Positions 34,408 to 43,545 of a DNA stretch of 64,000 bases are shown in pieces. This DNA comes from Lyngbya sp. PCC 8106 (GTDB lineage Bacteria > Cyanobacteriota > Cyanobacteriia > Cyanobacteriales > Microcoleaceae), in the NCBI RefSeq assembly GCF_000169095.1, contig NZ_AAVU01000033.1, positions 15,927 through 79,926 of the forward strand, in the 5' to 3' direction. Under the pieces are notes generated by a model. That model was given only the letters and a program-made list of their open reading frames with translations. It had not been told where the DNA came from and did no database searches. The position numbers and the translations under genes are program-made. Every line of letters starts with the position of its first letter. Position 1 is the stretch's first letter.

Positions 34408-36477
34408 ATGAACGATTTAATACTCTGTCACTTCCTAATCGGGCTACCCGCAGCAGGAAAGTCAACTTTTGCGGGTAAACTTTCTGCCTTGACTGGATGT
34501 AAAATTATCTCAACAGATGCGATTCGCCTCTTACTTTACGGCGATGAAACCGTTCAGGGAAATTGGGATGAAATAGAGGCAGAAGTTTTTCGTCAAATTC
34601 AGGAAAGTTTGGCAATTCGGAAGCCGATTATTTATGATGCAACCAATGCTAGACGTGCGTGGCGAATGGGGTTTCTTATGAAGCTTTCCCAACAATTGAC
34701 AATGGAAGTTCAGTGGATAGCTTGGTATCTGCAAACGCCTTTAGATGTTTGTTTGCAACAGAACCAACAACGACTGAGAACCGTTCCCGAACAAATTATC
34801 ACCCAATTTTATCAAGCACTTCAAAGCTTTCCCCCCGTGACCGCCGAAGGGTTTGTTAAGGTTGTTTCTCTAAAAGATAGTGAGTTTGACCGCTATTTTA
34901 TTCAGGAAAAAATTAATTCTTTAAGTCGCAATTGTATTAACCGCCAAAACAGGACTCAAAACTCAACGGTTCGCTTTCATTCCTATTCTCATTTATTGAA
35001 TTTTGACCGTTTGCTACATCTAATTTCGCTTTTCATTCATTACCCTGGTTTGGGAAATTTACAGGATACTCATCCCGAACAACTTCAAGAAATCTTGGGA
35101 ACTGTTCCTGTTTTTCCAGATAGTTTGGCAGAAATCACCGCCGTAATGAAACAAGTTCAAGGAGAAATTTATGCTAACCGAGATGCTTTGGCTTCTGATT
35201 TGCAGTGTTTACAAACTAACGGTTTAATTGGCGAAGAAGGGTTGTTAGAATTTAGACAAACCGAACCCATCAAAGTTGAACTTTCCGATTTTACCGGAAT
35301 AACTCACGCTTATTCTAATCTAAAACCTTTTAAGCGCTTGATGACAACGATTCGCTTGATTCTTACCAAGCCTTTTCTTCAAAATCAGGGGGAAGGAAGT
35401 TTAAAAACTCTTGCTCAAGCTATCTGTAAAGAACTGGAAACGGAAGGGGATTGTTATAATAAACTGAGAAAAGATATTGAAAATGTTCTGAAGCCGTTTA
35501 AAATTTTGCCAGAGTTTCCGTTACGGGCGGGTTATTTTGCAGGAACTGGAATCCTATCAGTGCTTGAACTCAAACAGATATTTGCGATTTTACAATCTCA
35601 GGCGAATAGTATTCAAGATCCGATTAGCTTAGAAATTTATGAAACTTTCAAAAACCGCATGGCTTTGAGTGGTTTATTAACAGAAAGACTCTATCCAACC
35701 CGTGCTATTGCTCATCGTTCGATGATAGATGAACGATTATTGCATAAGTCTACTTTATATCACCAAATTAAACAAGTCGAAGAAGCAATCGTTCACTGTG
35801 AATTATTAGAAGTAATTCGTTTAAAGGGACGAGGGAAATTCTCTGGAGACAACGAAGGAATTTTGCAAATCTGGCCTTTGCAAATCGCCTTTTATCATTC
35901 GGCTTGGTATCTCGGATATGAACAGGAGGGGGGAACAGAAGCGGGGTTACTCCGATTTGAACGTTTAGACCGTCTAGCTTCCCCTGCACCGCAAAAACAG
36001 TCTCGTTCTTTGGAAATGCAAGAAATGGCTTTACAACGGTTACATCAGCTATTAGATGCGAGTGTGGGAATGTTTTTGGGGAATAAGGTCAGTGTCCAAC
36101 GCCAATTTCTGGGATCTCAAACGGAACGAAAATCTGTTGAAGTAAAGGTCGAGTTGAGATTTGATAATACGATTTATCCTTTTATCTGTGAGGGAACAAA
36201 ACGATTTGCGAAAGGAAAGCTGAAAATGTCTCCTCCTCTAGTCGGAAGTGTGACGGCTTCTAAACGGTTGTTTTCTCTCAACAGAACGAAAGATCCTCGA
36301 TTTCCTAATCAACTCCAGACGATTTTTCCCTGTTGGTCTTTGAATGATGTAGATTTACAGCGATGGATTGTCGGGTTTGGAAATCATGTAAAGGTAATTC
36401 AACCTTTAGAATTAAGGGTGAAAATTCAAAATATTGGTGAACAAATTCAACAGATTTATGCGACAACTACAAACTAA
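34408..36477 (+). CDS. Polynucleotide-kinase-like P-loop domain fused to WYL regulator
   Basis: 689 residues. The N-terminal P-loop kinase has GLPAAGKST at 12-20 and the DATNARRAWR motif typical of T4 Pnk-type kinases. The middle (~190-400) is helical and may include a winged helix. The C-terminal half contains a WYL-type domain (LLEVIRLKGRGKF; AWYLGYE with Trp500, Tyr501 and Leu502; GLLRFERLDRL). WYL proteins regulate CRISPR-Cas and other defence genes by binding nucleic-acid ligands. It lies five bases after the CARF-HEPN gene. The kinase may act on 5'-OH RNA ends, but that is inferred. Confidence 0.75.
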   Translation: MNDLILCHFLIGLPAAGKSTFAGKLSALTGCKIISTDAIRLLLYGDETVQGNWDEIEAEVFRQIQESLAIRKPIIYDATNARRAWRMGFLMKLSQQLTMEVQWIAWYLQTPLDVCLQQNQQRLRTVPEQIITQFYQALQSFPPVTAEGFVKVVSLKDSEFDRYFIQEKINSLSRNCINRQNRTQNSTVRFHSYSHLLNFDRLLHLISLFIHYPGLGNLQDTHPEQLQEILGTVPVFPDSLAEITAVMKQVQGEIYANRDALASDLQCLQTNGLIGEEGLLEFRQTEPIKVELSDFTGITHAYSNLKPFKRLMTTIRLILTKPFLQNQGEGSLKTLAQAICKELETEGDCYNKLRKDIENVLKPFKILPEFPLRAGYFAGTGILSVLELKQIFAILQSQANSIQDPISLEIYETFKNRMALSGLLTERLYPTRAIAHRSMIDERLLHKSTLYHQIKQVEEAIVHCELLEVIRLKGRGKFSGDNEGILQIWPLQIAFYHSAWYLGYEQEGGTEAGLLRFERLDRLASPAPQKQSRSLEMQEMALQRLHQLLDASVGMFLGNKVSVQRQFLGSQTERKSVEVKVELRFDNTIYPFICEGTKRFAKGKLKMSPPLVGSVTASKRLFSLNRTKDPRFPNQLQTIFPCWSLNDVDLQRWIVGFGNHVKVIQPLELRVKIQNIGEQIQQIYATTTN

Positions 36478-36499
36478 AATCTGAATTTTTCTTAAATCA

Positions 36500-36537
36500 A
36501 TTCCCCCTCTCTTTCTCAAAAAAGGGGGATTTTTTTA
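36500..36537 (+). terminator. Terminator after the cmr-effector operon
   Basis: The arms TCCCCC and GGGGGA form a short stem around an A-rich loop, followed by a run of seven T residues. It lies about 25-60 bp after the stop of the kinase-WYL gene. Confidence 0.6.
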
Positions 36538-36555
36538 ATGCAATTTTATCTGAAC

Positions 36556-36723
36556 TTAATCGTCATAGGGACTTCCCCAATCTACGGGATCTTCTGTTGT
36601 TCTGCGTTTCAACTCAATACGATTTGCATAAAATCGGCGTGGAGGCGGTTCAGGCCTGGGTGCTGACGGCCAAAAAATTGACATTAATAATACTACTGCG
36701 ATCGCTAATCCTACTCCGTCCAA
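36556..36723 (-). CDS. Small membrane-anchored protein between WYL gene and array
   Basis: 55 residues from a TTG preceded by GGGAGAA. The start MDGVGLAIAVVLLMSIFWPS is a membrane anchor. A proline/arginine-rich segment (PRPEPPPRRF) and an acidic tail (DPVDWGSPYDD) follow. Family not recognised. It is convergent with the kinase-WYL gene and lies beyond the distal end of the CRISPR array in the same direction as array transcription. Confidence 0.45.
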   Translation of the reverse strand: MDGVGLAIAVVLLMSIFWPSAPRPEPPPRRFYANRIELKRRTTEDPVDWGSPYDD

Positions 36724-36804
36724 TTTTATTCTCCCTGATATTAGTTTTCTTCTATTAGGATGAACTATTTTTTGAGGACAGAGAAGACTTTTGATGCGAA
36801 CAAC

Positions 36805-36840
36805 AAGTTTTTATTTACTCCATTTTCTGAAAATAGCGAC
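36805..36840 (-). CRISPR. Degenerate terminal CRISPR repeat (leader-distal)
   Basis: A 36-bp stretch ending TGAAAATAGCGAC, alike to the array repeat mainly over its last ~15 bases. It is followed by a 40-bp spacer-sized gap before the first intact repeat. Decay of the leader-distal repeat is typical and supports the leader lying at the other end, beside cas2. Confidence 0.65.
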
Positions 36841-36880
36841 ACCGAGGGCAAACAGTTAATTCTATTTATTTGTTGTCTCA

Positions 36881-38181
36881 GTTTCCATTAATTCCACTAT
36901 TCCGAAGAATAGCGACTTGACAGGAATGGGAACGTTAGACAAAAAGGATTCTCAATTGTTTCCATTAATTCCACTATTCCGAAGAATAGCGACCAGCCTT
37001 GAACTGTTCAAGTTGAGATTGGTACATCTTGTTTCCATTAATTCCACTATTCCGAAGAATAGCGACATGAACTTTCGTTACTTAATCTAAAGATTACTGC
37101 TCTATCAGTAGGTTTCCATTAATTCCACTATTCCGAAGAATAGCGACTGAAGCCGTTGGAGATGCCGTTGGTTCTCCAATTCTGTTTCCATTAATTCCAC
37201 TATTCCGAAGAATAGCGACAAAATGGTCGTTTATCGAATAAATAACCAAGAACAGTTGGTTTCCATTAATTCCACTATTCCGAAGAATAGCGACTGACTT
37301 GGCAACGCATAGACTCGTTAGAAGCCTTGTTTCCATTAATTCCACTATTCCGAAGAATAGCGACCAGGGAAAAGAAATGGAAGAAGATTTACAGGAGGAG
37401 TTTCCATTAATTCCACTATTCCGAAGAATAGCGACACCCCTAGAACTCACGATAGGACGAATTATGTCTATGTTTCCATTAATTCCACTATTCCGAAGAA
37501 TAGCGACCGGACTCCGATAGTCGAGATAGGTTTCTCCGTAATGGAGTGTTTCCATTAATTCCACTATTCCGAAGAATAGCGACATACCAAAAGCTTGTTG
37601 CATTGATTGACGCAACAGTGTTTCCATTAATTCCACTATTCCGAAGAATAGCGACTACAAGGCAATAAAATTCTCGTTATTGCCGATGAGTTGCTATGTT
37701 TCCATTAATTCCACTATTCCGAAGAATAGCGACTTGCTATCAGCAATCGTAGGGGCTGCTGACAACGTTTCCATTAATTCCACTATTCCGAAGAATAGCG
37801 ACTTGAAGTTTCGGGTGAAAATGTTGGGGATGAAATCCGTTTCCATTAATTCCACTATTCCGAAGAATAGCGACATGCAAGCGGAGTTTCGAGAACGTCC
37901 ACTAATCTCGTTTCCATTAATTCCACTATTCCGAAGAATAGCGACACGAATTTAATGATTGACACTTGACAATCGGCACTTAAAGATAGTTTCCATTAAT
38001 TCCACTATTCCGAAGAATAGCGACATACATTTCGATGATCACTTTATTTTTTATGGCGGGAGCCTTCTTCCGTTTCCATTAATTCCACTATTCCGAAGAA
38101 TAGCGACGCTTTAGGTGAGAAGCCGATCAAGGGCTACTCTCGCAAGTTTCCATTAATTCCACTATTCCGAAGAATAGCGAC
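36881..38181 (-). CRISPR. CRISPR array: 18 repeats, 17 spacers
   Basis: Eighteen repeats of 36 bp that look identical by eye (plus-strand form begins GTTTCCATTAATTCC and ends AATAGCGAC) are separated by 17 spacers of 41, 37, 45, 36, 39, 34, 35, 36, 40, 36, 42, 33, 36, 35, 43, 47 and 38 bp from left to right. On the minus strand the repeat contains CTATTC-TTCG-GAATAG, a 6-bp stem closed by a cUUCGg tetraloop, and ends ATGGAAAC, a type III-style 8-nt crRNA handle. Transcription is therefore from the cas2 side leftward. Small ORFs across the array are translations of repeats. Confidence 0.98.
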
Positions 38182-38358
38182 TCCTCTCTATTAAAACCCT
38201 TATCCAGTCGGATGTCTAGAGGAGGTTTGCGAGGCTCACCAAAATCGAGCCAATTTTTGTCTCACCCGAACGGGATAAAATCGCTGAAACTAATACGGAG
38301 TATACTATCGAGGCTCCCAACGAAATCTCGTCAATACAGCCATTTTTCCTGAGCCTCG
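38182..38358 (-). promoter_or_regulatory. CRISPR leader
   Basis: 177-bp gap between the array and the cas2 stop, read on the minus strand. It holds three copies of a GAGCCTCG element: GCGAGGCTC at 38229-38237, CGAGGCTC at 38309-38316 and, inverted, GAGCCTCGC at 38351-38359. A TAATACGGAG box at 38291-38300 resembles half of the bipartite motif upstream of cmr2. A promoter and the integration anchoring sites should lie here. Confidence 0.65.
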
Positions 38359-38637
38359 CTAAACAATTATTGAACGGGGAGCTTCAGCAACAGGTTGACC
38401 TACGCCCCAAGCTTCAACTTGATTCCAAGTGTGTCCAGACAGGGGATAGAAGCGAATGCGGTCTTCCTGCAAATTCACCCGAAGTTTCATCCGTTTTCGC
38501 AACTCATTGTATTTATGGGGAGTTAGAACGCATTCAAAAACCGAGTATTGAACTCGCTTTCCATAACCTTCGAGCAGATTAGAAACCCGTCTTCGGCGTT
38601 GGTTACTGGGAATGTCATAAGCTACAACATACAGCAT
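38359..38637 (-). CDS. cas2: Cas2
   Basis: 92 residues. The ferredoxin-like start is MLYVVAYDIPSNQRRRRVSN with the conserved Asp8, followed by YGKRVQYSVFEC and RFYPL. Cas2 dimers bridge two Cas1 dimers in the spacer-integration complex. It lies four bases downstream of cas1 in the same direction. Its stop codon adjoins the leader, as expected for a leader-proximal adaptation gene. Confidence 0.95.
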   Translation of the reverse strand: MLYVVAYDIPSNQRRRRVSNLLEGYGKRVQYSVFECVLTPHKYNELRKRMKLRVNLQEDRIRFYPLSGHTWNQVEAWGVGQPVAEAPRSIIV

Positions 38638-38640
38638 AAT

Positions 38641-39633
38641 TTAACGGTTCAGGTAAGGTTGATATTGATTAGCCGAATCGTAAACAAACCGCTTAAAGAC
38701 TTTAACTTGTTGGTTAATTAAATCCCAACGAGGTTGAGAATCTCCCGAATTACTAGACACTTTTTCTTCCATCCGCAATACAAAAGCCTTTAAATATTTG
38801 ACTCGTCCTGAATTATTGAGATAACAGCCACCGTTGCGATATTCAAAATCGGCTTCAGCATTAACTATTTTTCGGTTAATCAAATACAACACAAGAGAAT
38901 CAACAATCGGTGCGCGAAATTCTTCTATCAAATCCGAAGCCAAAGCTGCATGGCGTTCACTAGCTTGATGCAAACACCCAAAGTAAGGATCGAGTCCCTG
39001 AAGTTCAATCAAACTATAGATGTGATTCCATAGGACTTGATACCCAAAACTTAATAAAGCGTTGGTCGGATTTCCGGGTGGACGTTTAGAGCGTTCGGTG
39101 AATACAAATTCTGAATTGCTGATAGAAGTTCCAAAGGCCTTAAAATACACAGCCGCTCCCGCTCCTTCTAAGCCCATCAATCGTTCCCAAGTTTCGGAGT
39201 TTCTTGCCTTCTCTGTCAAGTAATTTAAACTCTTAATCGCTAAATCAAGAATTTCAGAAGGTTTACGGCGATATTGACGTTGCAAAAGGGTTCGAGAATT
39301 CTTCAGTTTAGCTTGCACAATCTGACGGGCAACTAAGAGTTTATGTTTGGCAGAAAGTTGTTGTTGATGACGACTAAGATAGCGATAACCCTGCTGAACC
39401 GGAAGAATGCGCCCATAGCAGCGACCCGTTTTTGAGAGATAGCCAATGGGAATATTACGCTTAAGACAAGCTTGAATTGCCTGAGTAGTAACTTGAGATT
39501 TACCAAATATTAAAACCTGTTCGACTAGGGGAAGCTGCACTTCAACTTCTACGGTCTGATTTCGCTTAATTTGTAAGGTTTCTTGAGCTTTGTAAACCGA
39601 ACATCCTGGCTGAGACACATATAAAGTTAGCAT
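38641..39633 (-). CDS. cas1: Cas1 integrase
   Basis: 330 residues from the ATG at 39633; an in-frame start 12 codons earlier also exists. The N-terminus (MLTLYVSQPGCSVYK) is typical. The metal-binding residues are Glu156 (GLEGAGAAVYF), His222 (CLHQASERHAAL) and Glu237 (LIEEFRAP). It inserts prespacers into the leader end of the array with Cas2. No reverse transcriptase or Cas4 domain is fused. The upstream gap of about 290 bp separates it from the exonuclease-ATPase gene, which points the same way. Confidence 0.95.
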   Translation of the reverse strand: MLTLYVSQPGCSVYKAQETLQIKRNQTVEVEVQLPLVEQVLIFGKSQVTTQAIQACLKRNIPIGYLSKTGRCYGRILPVQQGYRYLSRHQQQLSAKHKLLVARQIVQAKLKNSRTLLQRQYRRKPSEILDLAIKSLNYLTEKARNSETWERLMGLEGAGAAVYFKAFGTSISNSEFVFTERSKRPPGNPTNALLSFGYQVLWNHIYSLIELQGLDPYFGCLHQASERHAALASDLIEEFRAPIVDSLVLYLINRKIVNAEADFEYRNGGCYLNNSGRVKYLKAFVLRMEEKVSSNSGDSQPRWDLINQQVKVFKRFVYDSANQYQPYLNR

Positions 39634-39926
39634 GAACTGCAACTTCCTTTCAGTCTTAGACAATTGCAAAATAGATTATCCATTGCAAATGACCTCTTGA
39701 ATAAGATTGAACGTTACACCTTTATCCCCAAACTAAACCTCTATCATTCCGTAATATCTTCCTCTGTTTTAGATAAAATCCTAGAAAATATTAACTGTTT
39801 AAAGGAATCATTAAATAAACTTAAAGTCCCATAAAAATCTTGGTATATTTTATCAAGATACTATAAAGTTTTATCCTAGAATTATTCTTTAATATTCTAT
39901 TAACTAATCTTTAATATTCTCTTTAC

Positions 39927-42416
39927 TTAATTCAAGCAATTCCAAAGCCAAAAATGGCGAGTTTCAGAGAGGATAAAGGGTATGGCATCATCAGCAGTTG
40001 TGTCTAAGTCTCGGTTTTGGATATCAACGGTGGTTTGGTAAATCAGTTCAAAGAGTATACGCTGTTCGGAGTCTAAAATAACCAACTGTCCATTAGCCGA
40101 ATTTTGAAACTTCTCCAACTCCTGAAATCCTTTATAGCCCGTGATTTCATAATCCATTTCATCTCGGCAGAGGATAAACTGAAGTTCACGATGATAGCTG
40201 AGTAGTTCGTTATAATTTTTCATACGGTGAAAGAAGGAGTTGCCGCTAAGGTGTAAAAACCCAATTACGCATTGATGCTTTTCAGTAGCAATCACCAAAT
40301 GTTCAGGAAGCACTCGTTTTCCTAAGCTTAACGTTGTTATTTCCAACTGCTGCCAAGTTGATTGAAAAAACTGAATAATTGTCTCTAGTTTACCTACATC
40401 ATCGCTATCAGTTAGCACTTGGGGTTGGCTAAAATTAGCCGTTAATCTTGCTTTTTGTTGACTAAAATAGTCTTTTAAAGTGTGAGAATTATACGTTACT
40501 CTAGAACGAGAAGGAAGGGAAAGTGCAACAACTTCATCAGCCTGTTCAATCGGTTCAAGGTCAAATATAACCTCATCCGTATGGTCAATTTTTTGTTGTT
40601 CAGGGATAATAACTGCTTCAATTGCTTCTACTTCAATATCAAGCTTTTCGGCTATCCTAGACATCAATTGTTCCATCCGCTCTAGCCGTTCGTTAAAGTC
40701 TTGCCAGGGTGGTGCAGAACTATGAGTAGGAATCTTAGAAGGTACATCAGTATCAATTTGAGGTAAAGCTATCCCCTGCACTTTCTGGCGATAAACATTG
40801 GATGCAGCATTTAAAATTGCTCGGATAGAGTCCGCTTGCAAAATCTTATTAAGTTCTAATGCAGTAAATAGTTCATCAATATTCACCCCGACCGTTTCTG
40901 CTCTAAGATTTAGTAAACGTTTTAAACTATCAGAATCCGGCTTTCTAAGGATAATCTGAGATTGAGAAATCCGATCTACCACAGACCCATCAAATACCTG
41001 TTGAAATTGCTGCCAACGTTCAGGAAACAAATTCAAGATTACTAAACTATTAGGAACATGAGTTAAAATTTCCTTAATCGCCTCTCCAAAACTCCGAAGC
41101 AAACGTGCATTATGGGGTAATCCTAACCCTTCTAGTTGGTCAAATATAATCAGCAAAGGCTTCTCTAACAATGATAAACAGCCTAATACTTTAATCGCCT
41201 CTAAGGAAACTTCTTCGCGACTCATCCCTTCTGGCCAGGAAGAAAGTTTTACCCGTTCTAGTTCCTCACCAGGTAAGTCATTCATTGCCAGCCATTGAGT
41301 TACGATTTGGCGCCGGGAGGAATCACTATAGCTGCAAAACCTCACAATACCCTTGAGAATTTGGGGCGCATATCCAGCAGTAGAAAAGTTGGCGACCCAC
41401 CATTCTAAAGCCCGTTTTTCAATATGTTGCCAATAGCTCCATCGAGTTTTTGTTTCAGCCTGGGCTAGACCGGAGAATAGTTTGAGCGGCCCCTTCTGAA
41501 TTACCTGCAAAATTTTATCATCCTTCTGAGTTGAAAAGCCAGAAGAATCGTGCTGCGATTGTATAATTTTTGCAAAACTATGGGCAAGTAAATGTTCTAA
41601 TTGAGTATGAGAACTAGACGGTACGGGCTGAATTAAAGACTCAAGAATGCGACTGTAGGTGTGGAAGATGACCGCTTCAGCATTATTGGGTTGGCGGATA
41701 TAGAGTAGGCGATTCGTATCTAAAATCTCTCTAGCAAGTCTCATCATTAAATGGGTTTTTCCTGAACCGGGTTCCCCAATCACAATAATTCCCCGGCTTT
41801 GATGATTACTATCTTGACTAATTTCATCAACAATCGTGGTTAGAGTATGAAACTCCCCTTCAAAAATCTCCCGCCAGTCAGGATGCTGCTGAAAAGGAGT
41901 ATCAACCCGATTATTAACAAAAGGATTGGGCTTAGATTTTAGTTGGGTAATAATAGACTGTTTCATCAGATGTTGATAAAGTTGGTGGGTAAAAAGGGCA
42001 TCGTATTTCGCTCGGTGAGCCAAACTAGAATTGAAGCGCTTGCCGTTGATTTTAAGATGTAAGAATTTACTCAGAGCTTCCAGAGAATAACTCTGCATTC
42101 GAGGATAATAAAATTTGCTGAGTTCCCAGGTACATCTAATAGTCAACTTTGGTGGTGTGATTCCCGCAGCTTTGAAAGAATAATATAGAACTTTTAAATC
42201 GTGTTCGGCGTAGTGGAAAACTAAGATTTTGTTTTGAATAACCTTGATAAAATTGTTGAGTACCGTTTCCAACATTTGTACTCGAATCCCCGTTTTGATA
42301 GATTGTGAAGAATTTGTGACTATTGCCTCAAAAATTAAGATACCCGAAGAATCAATAACTGCAATCTCTTTGAGGAGAGGATTTCCCTCGGTATCAACAA
42401 CTACATAGTCCGGCAT
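39927..42416 (-). CDS. DEDDh exonuclease fused to P-loop ATPase, adjacent to cas1
   Basis: 829 residues. Residues 1-150 are a DnaQ/RNase T-type exonuclease with all five acidic/His positions: Asp8 and Glu10 (VVVDTEG), Asp73 (HYAEHDLKVL), His134 and Asp139 (LAHRAKYDALFTHQ). A P-loop ATPase follows, with Walker A GEPGSGKT at 214-221 and Walker B LLIIFDQ at 421-427. A linker (~570-650) leads to a C-terminal alpha/beta domain (~650-800) containing ILCRDE and ILDSEQRILFELIYQ. DnaQ-like exonucleases trim prespacers in other CRISPR systems, and this gene precedes cas1-cas2 on the same strand. A CRISPR adaptation role is inferred; an independent defence role is possible. Confidence 0.8.
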   Translation of the reverse strand: MPDYVVVDTEGNPLLKEIAVIDSSGILIFEAIVTNSSQSIKTGIRVQMLETVLNNFIKVIQNKILVFHYAEHDLKVLYYSFKAAGITPPKLTIRCTWELSKFYYPRMQSYSLEALSKFLHLKINGKRFNSSLAHRAKYDALFTHQLYQHLMKQSIITQLKSKPNPFVNNRVDTPFQQHPDWREIFEGEFHTLTTIVDEISQDSNHQSRGIIVIGEPGSGKTHLMMRLAREILDTNRLLYIRQPNNAEAVIFHTYSRILESLIQPVPSSSHTQLEHLLAHSFAKIIQSQHDSSGFSTQKDDKILQVIQKGPLKLFSGLAQAETKTRWSYWQHIEKRALEWWVANFSTAGYAPQILKGIVRFCSYSDSSRRQIVTQWLAMNDLPGEELERVKLSSWPEGMSREEVSLEAIKVLGCLSLLEKPLLIIFDQLEGLGLPHNARLLRSFGEAIKEILTHVPNSLVILNLFPERWQQFQQVFDGSVVDRISQSQIILRKPDSDSLKRLLNLRAETVGVNIDELFTALELNKILQADSIRAILNAASNVYRQKVQGIALPQIDTDVPSKIPTHSSAPPWQDFNERLERMEQLMSRIAEKLDIEVEAIEAVIIPEQQKIDHTDEVIFDLEPIEQADEVVALSLPSRSRVTYNSHTLKDYFSQQKARLTANFSQPQVLTDSDDVGKLETIIQFFQSTWQQLEITTLSLGKRVLPEHLVIATEKHQCVIGFLHLSGNSFFHRMKNYNELLSYHRELQFILCRDEMDYEITGYKGFQELEKFQNSANGQLVILDSEQRILFELIYQTTVDIQNRDLDTTADDAIPFILSETRHFWLWNCLN

Positions 42417-42562
42417 TAAATCAGAACGGTAGATTTGCTTGTATGATAAACTTTGGAATGAACTCTGTCAATTTATTTAAGGTTTTGCTTGGTTTCGGAA
42501 AATTTCAGTTTTACTTTGTTCAAGATACGTTTAATTCAAATTAAATTGATATAGAGAAGATT

Positions 42563-42922
42563 ATGAATAGAATCAGAAATACTTTATTTGGTTTTATGGC
42601 ATCTCTGAAGCCAAAGTCTAATAAACTTGAACTGCAAACCTATGGAAAAAATACTCTTTCTGTCGAACAAACCGAAGCACTCATCAAATGGCTAATGGAA
42701 GGGTTTATTGAAGAAAACTATTGCGGCAAAGCCCACCTCATCTTTGATAAGGGAAATTGGGATATTCAGGGGTATACTCTAATGGCAGTCTTACGGGAAG
42801 AACCTATGTTTCTCTATAGATTGGGAACGACCCCCTCACCAACTCAAGCCGGGGTAAAATGGGAACTAACTCAACATCCGAGCATGAGATTGTATCAACT
42901 TGTGGGTGATGTATTGGAATAA
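42563..42922 (+). CDS. Hypothetical protein
   Basis: 119 residues. Soluble, with KNTLSVEQTEALIKWLMEGF and ALREEP-like segments; a Trp/Gly-rich beta stretch (KGNWDIQGYTLMAVL) lies in the middle. Not recognised. It is divergent from the exonuclease-ATPase gene (146-bp gap) and precedes a GIY-YIG gene by 35 bp, probably as one unit. Confidence 0.45.
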   Translation: MNRIRNTLFGFMASLKPKSNKLELQTYGKNTLSVEQTEALIKWLMEGFIEENYCGKAHLIFDKGNWDIQGYTLMAVLREEPMFLYRLGTTPSPTQAGVKWELTQHPSMRLYQLVGDVLE

Positions 42923-42957
42923 ATCTCTAGATTATCAATCTTATAAAAACTCATAAA

Positions 42958-43515
42958 ATGGAACAACTTGACCTATTCAACTATCCCGCCCAACCAATAT
43001 TCAAATCTCAACAGTCCCGGTTAACGATGGACAGTCAAACGTTCATGGATTGGAAGTCCAGGATATTTAACCATCAACAAACCATTCTCAGCAGTCCCCC
43101 TCCCCAACAGATGAGTTTGTTTGACCTCAAGCCCAATCACTGCGACCCCGAACAAATTAATCCCTTTGAGTTAAGACTTCAGAACTGGGAATTTTTCACT
43201 ATGCCCGATGATGGGGACAAGACTTGTATCTATTTCATTATTGATACTGCCCTGCCGTTGTTACTTTATGTTGGGGAAACAAAACAAACCCCGAAGGAAA
43301 GATGGACTGGAGTTCACGACTGCCGGGGATATATTGAGAATTATCTGGCTCTAAACTACCAATATCAGATTAAGAATTTTGTGGGAATCGGCTTTTGGTG
43401 GGATACTCCGATTGATAGGAAGGCAAGACAACAGTTAGAACAGAAGTTAATTCAACGGTGGAAGTCGCCGTTTAATAAGGAGTGTTGGAAGTGGTGGGGG
43501 AAACCGTTTGGGTAG
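42958..43515 (+). CDS. GIY-YIG nuclease-like protein
   Basis: 185 residues. The N-terminal ~75 residues are Gln/Pro-rich with two DLF-type short motifs (EQLDLFNYP, MSLFDLKP). The GIY-YIG fold begins at CIYFIIDTALPLLLYVGETK, followed by the W-x3-H region (RWTGVHDCRGY). The usual downstream Glu may be supplied by LEQKLIQRW. It could be a homing- or repair-type nuclease. It shares a unit with the small gene upstream. Confidence 0.65.
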   Translation: MEQLDLFNYPAQPIFKSQQSRLTMDSQTFMDWKSRIFNHQQTILSSPPPQQMSLFDLKPNHCDPEQINPFELRLQNWEFFTMPDDGDKTCIYFIIDTALPLLLYVGETKQTPKERWTGVHDCRGYIENYLALNYQYQIKNFVGIGFWWDTPIDRKARQQLEQKLIQRWKSPFNKECWKWWGKPFG

Positions 43516-43545
43516 ATTGTTCTAGAGAATTATTCGATGTCGAGT

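Noticed and set aside
37094..37955. Several ORFs across the CRISPR array
   Set aside because: They repeat the same ~11-residue block because they are translations of the repeat; no coding signal.
38641..39633. Reverse transcriptase fused to Cas1
   Set aside because: Length (~330 residues) and motifs fit a plain Cas1; no RT motifs are present.
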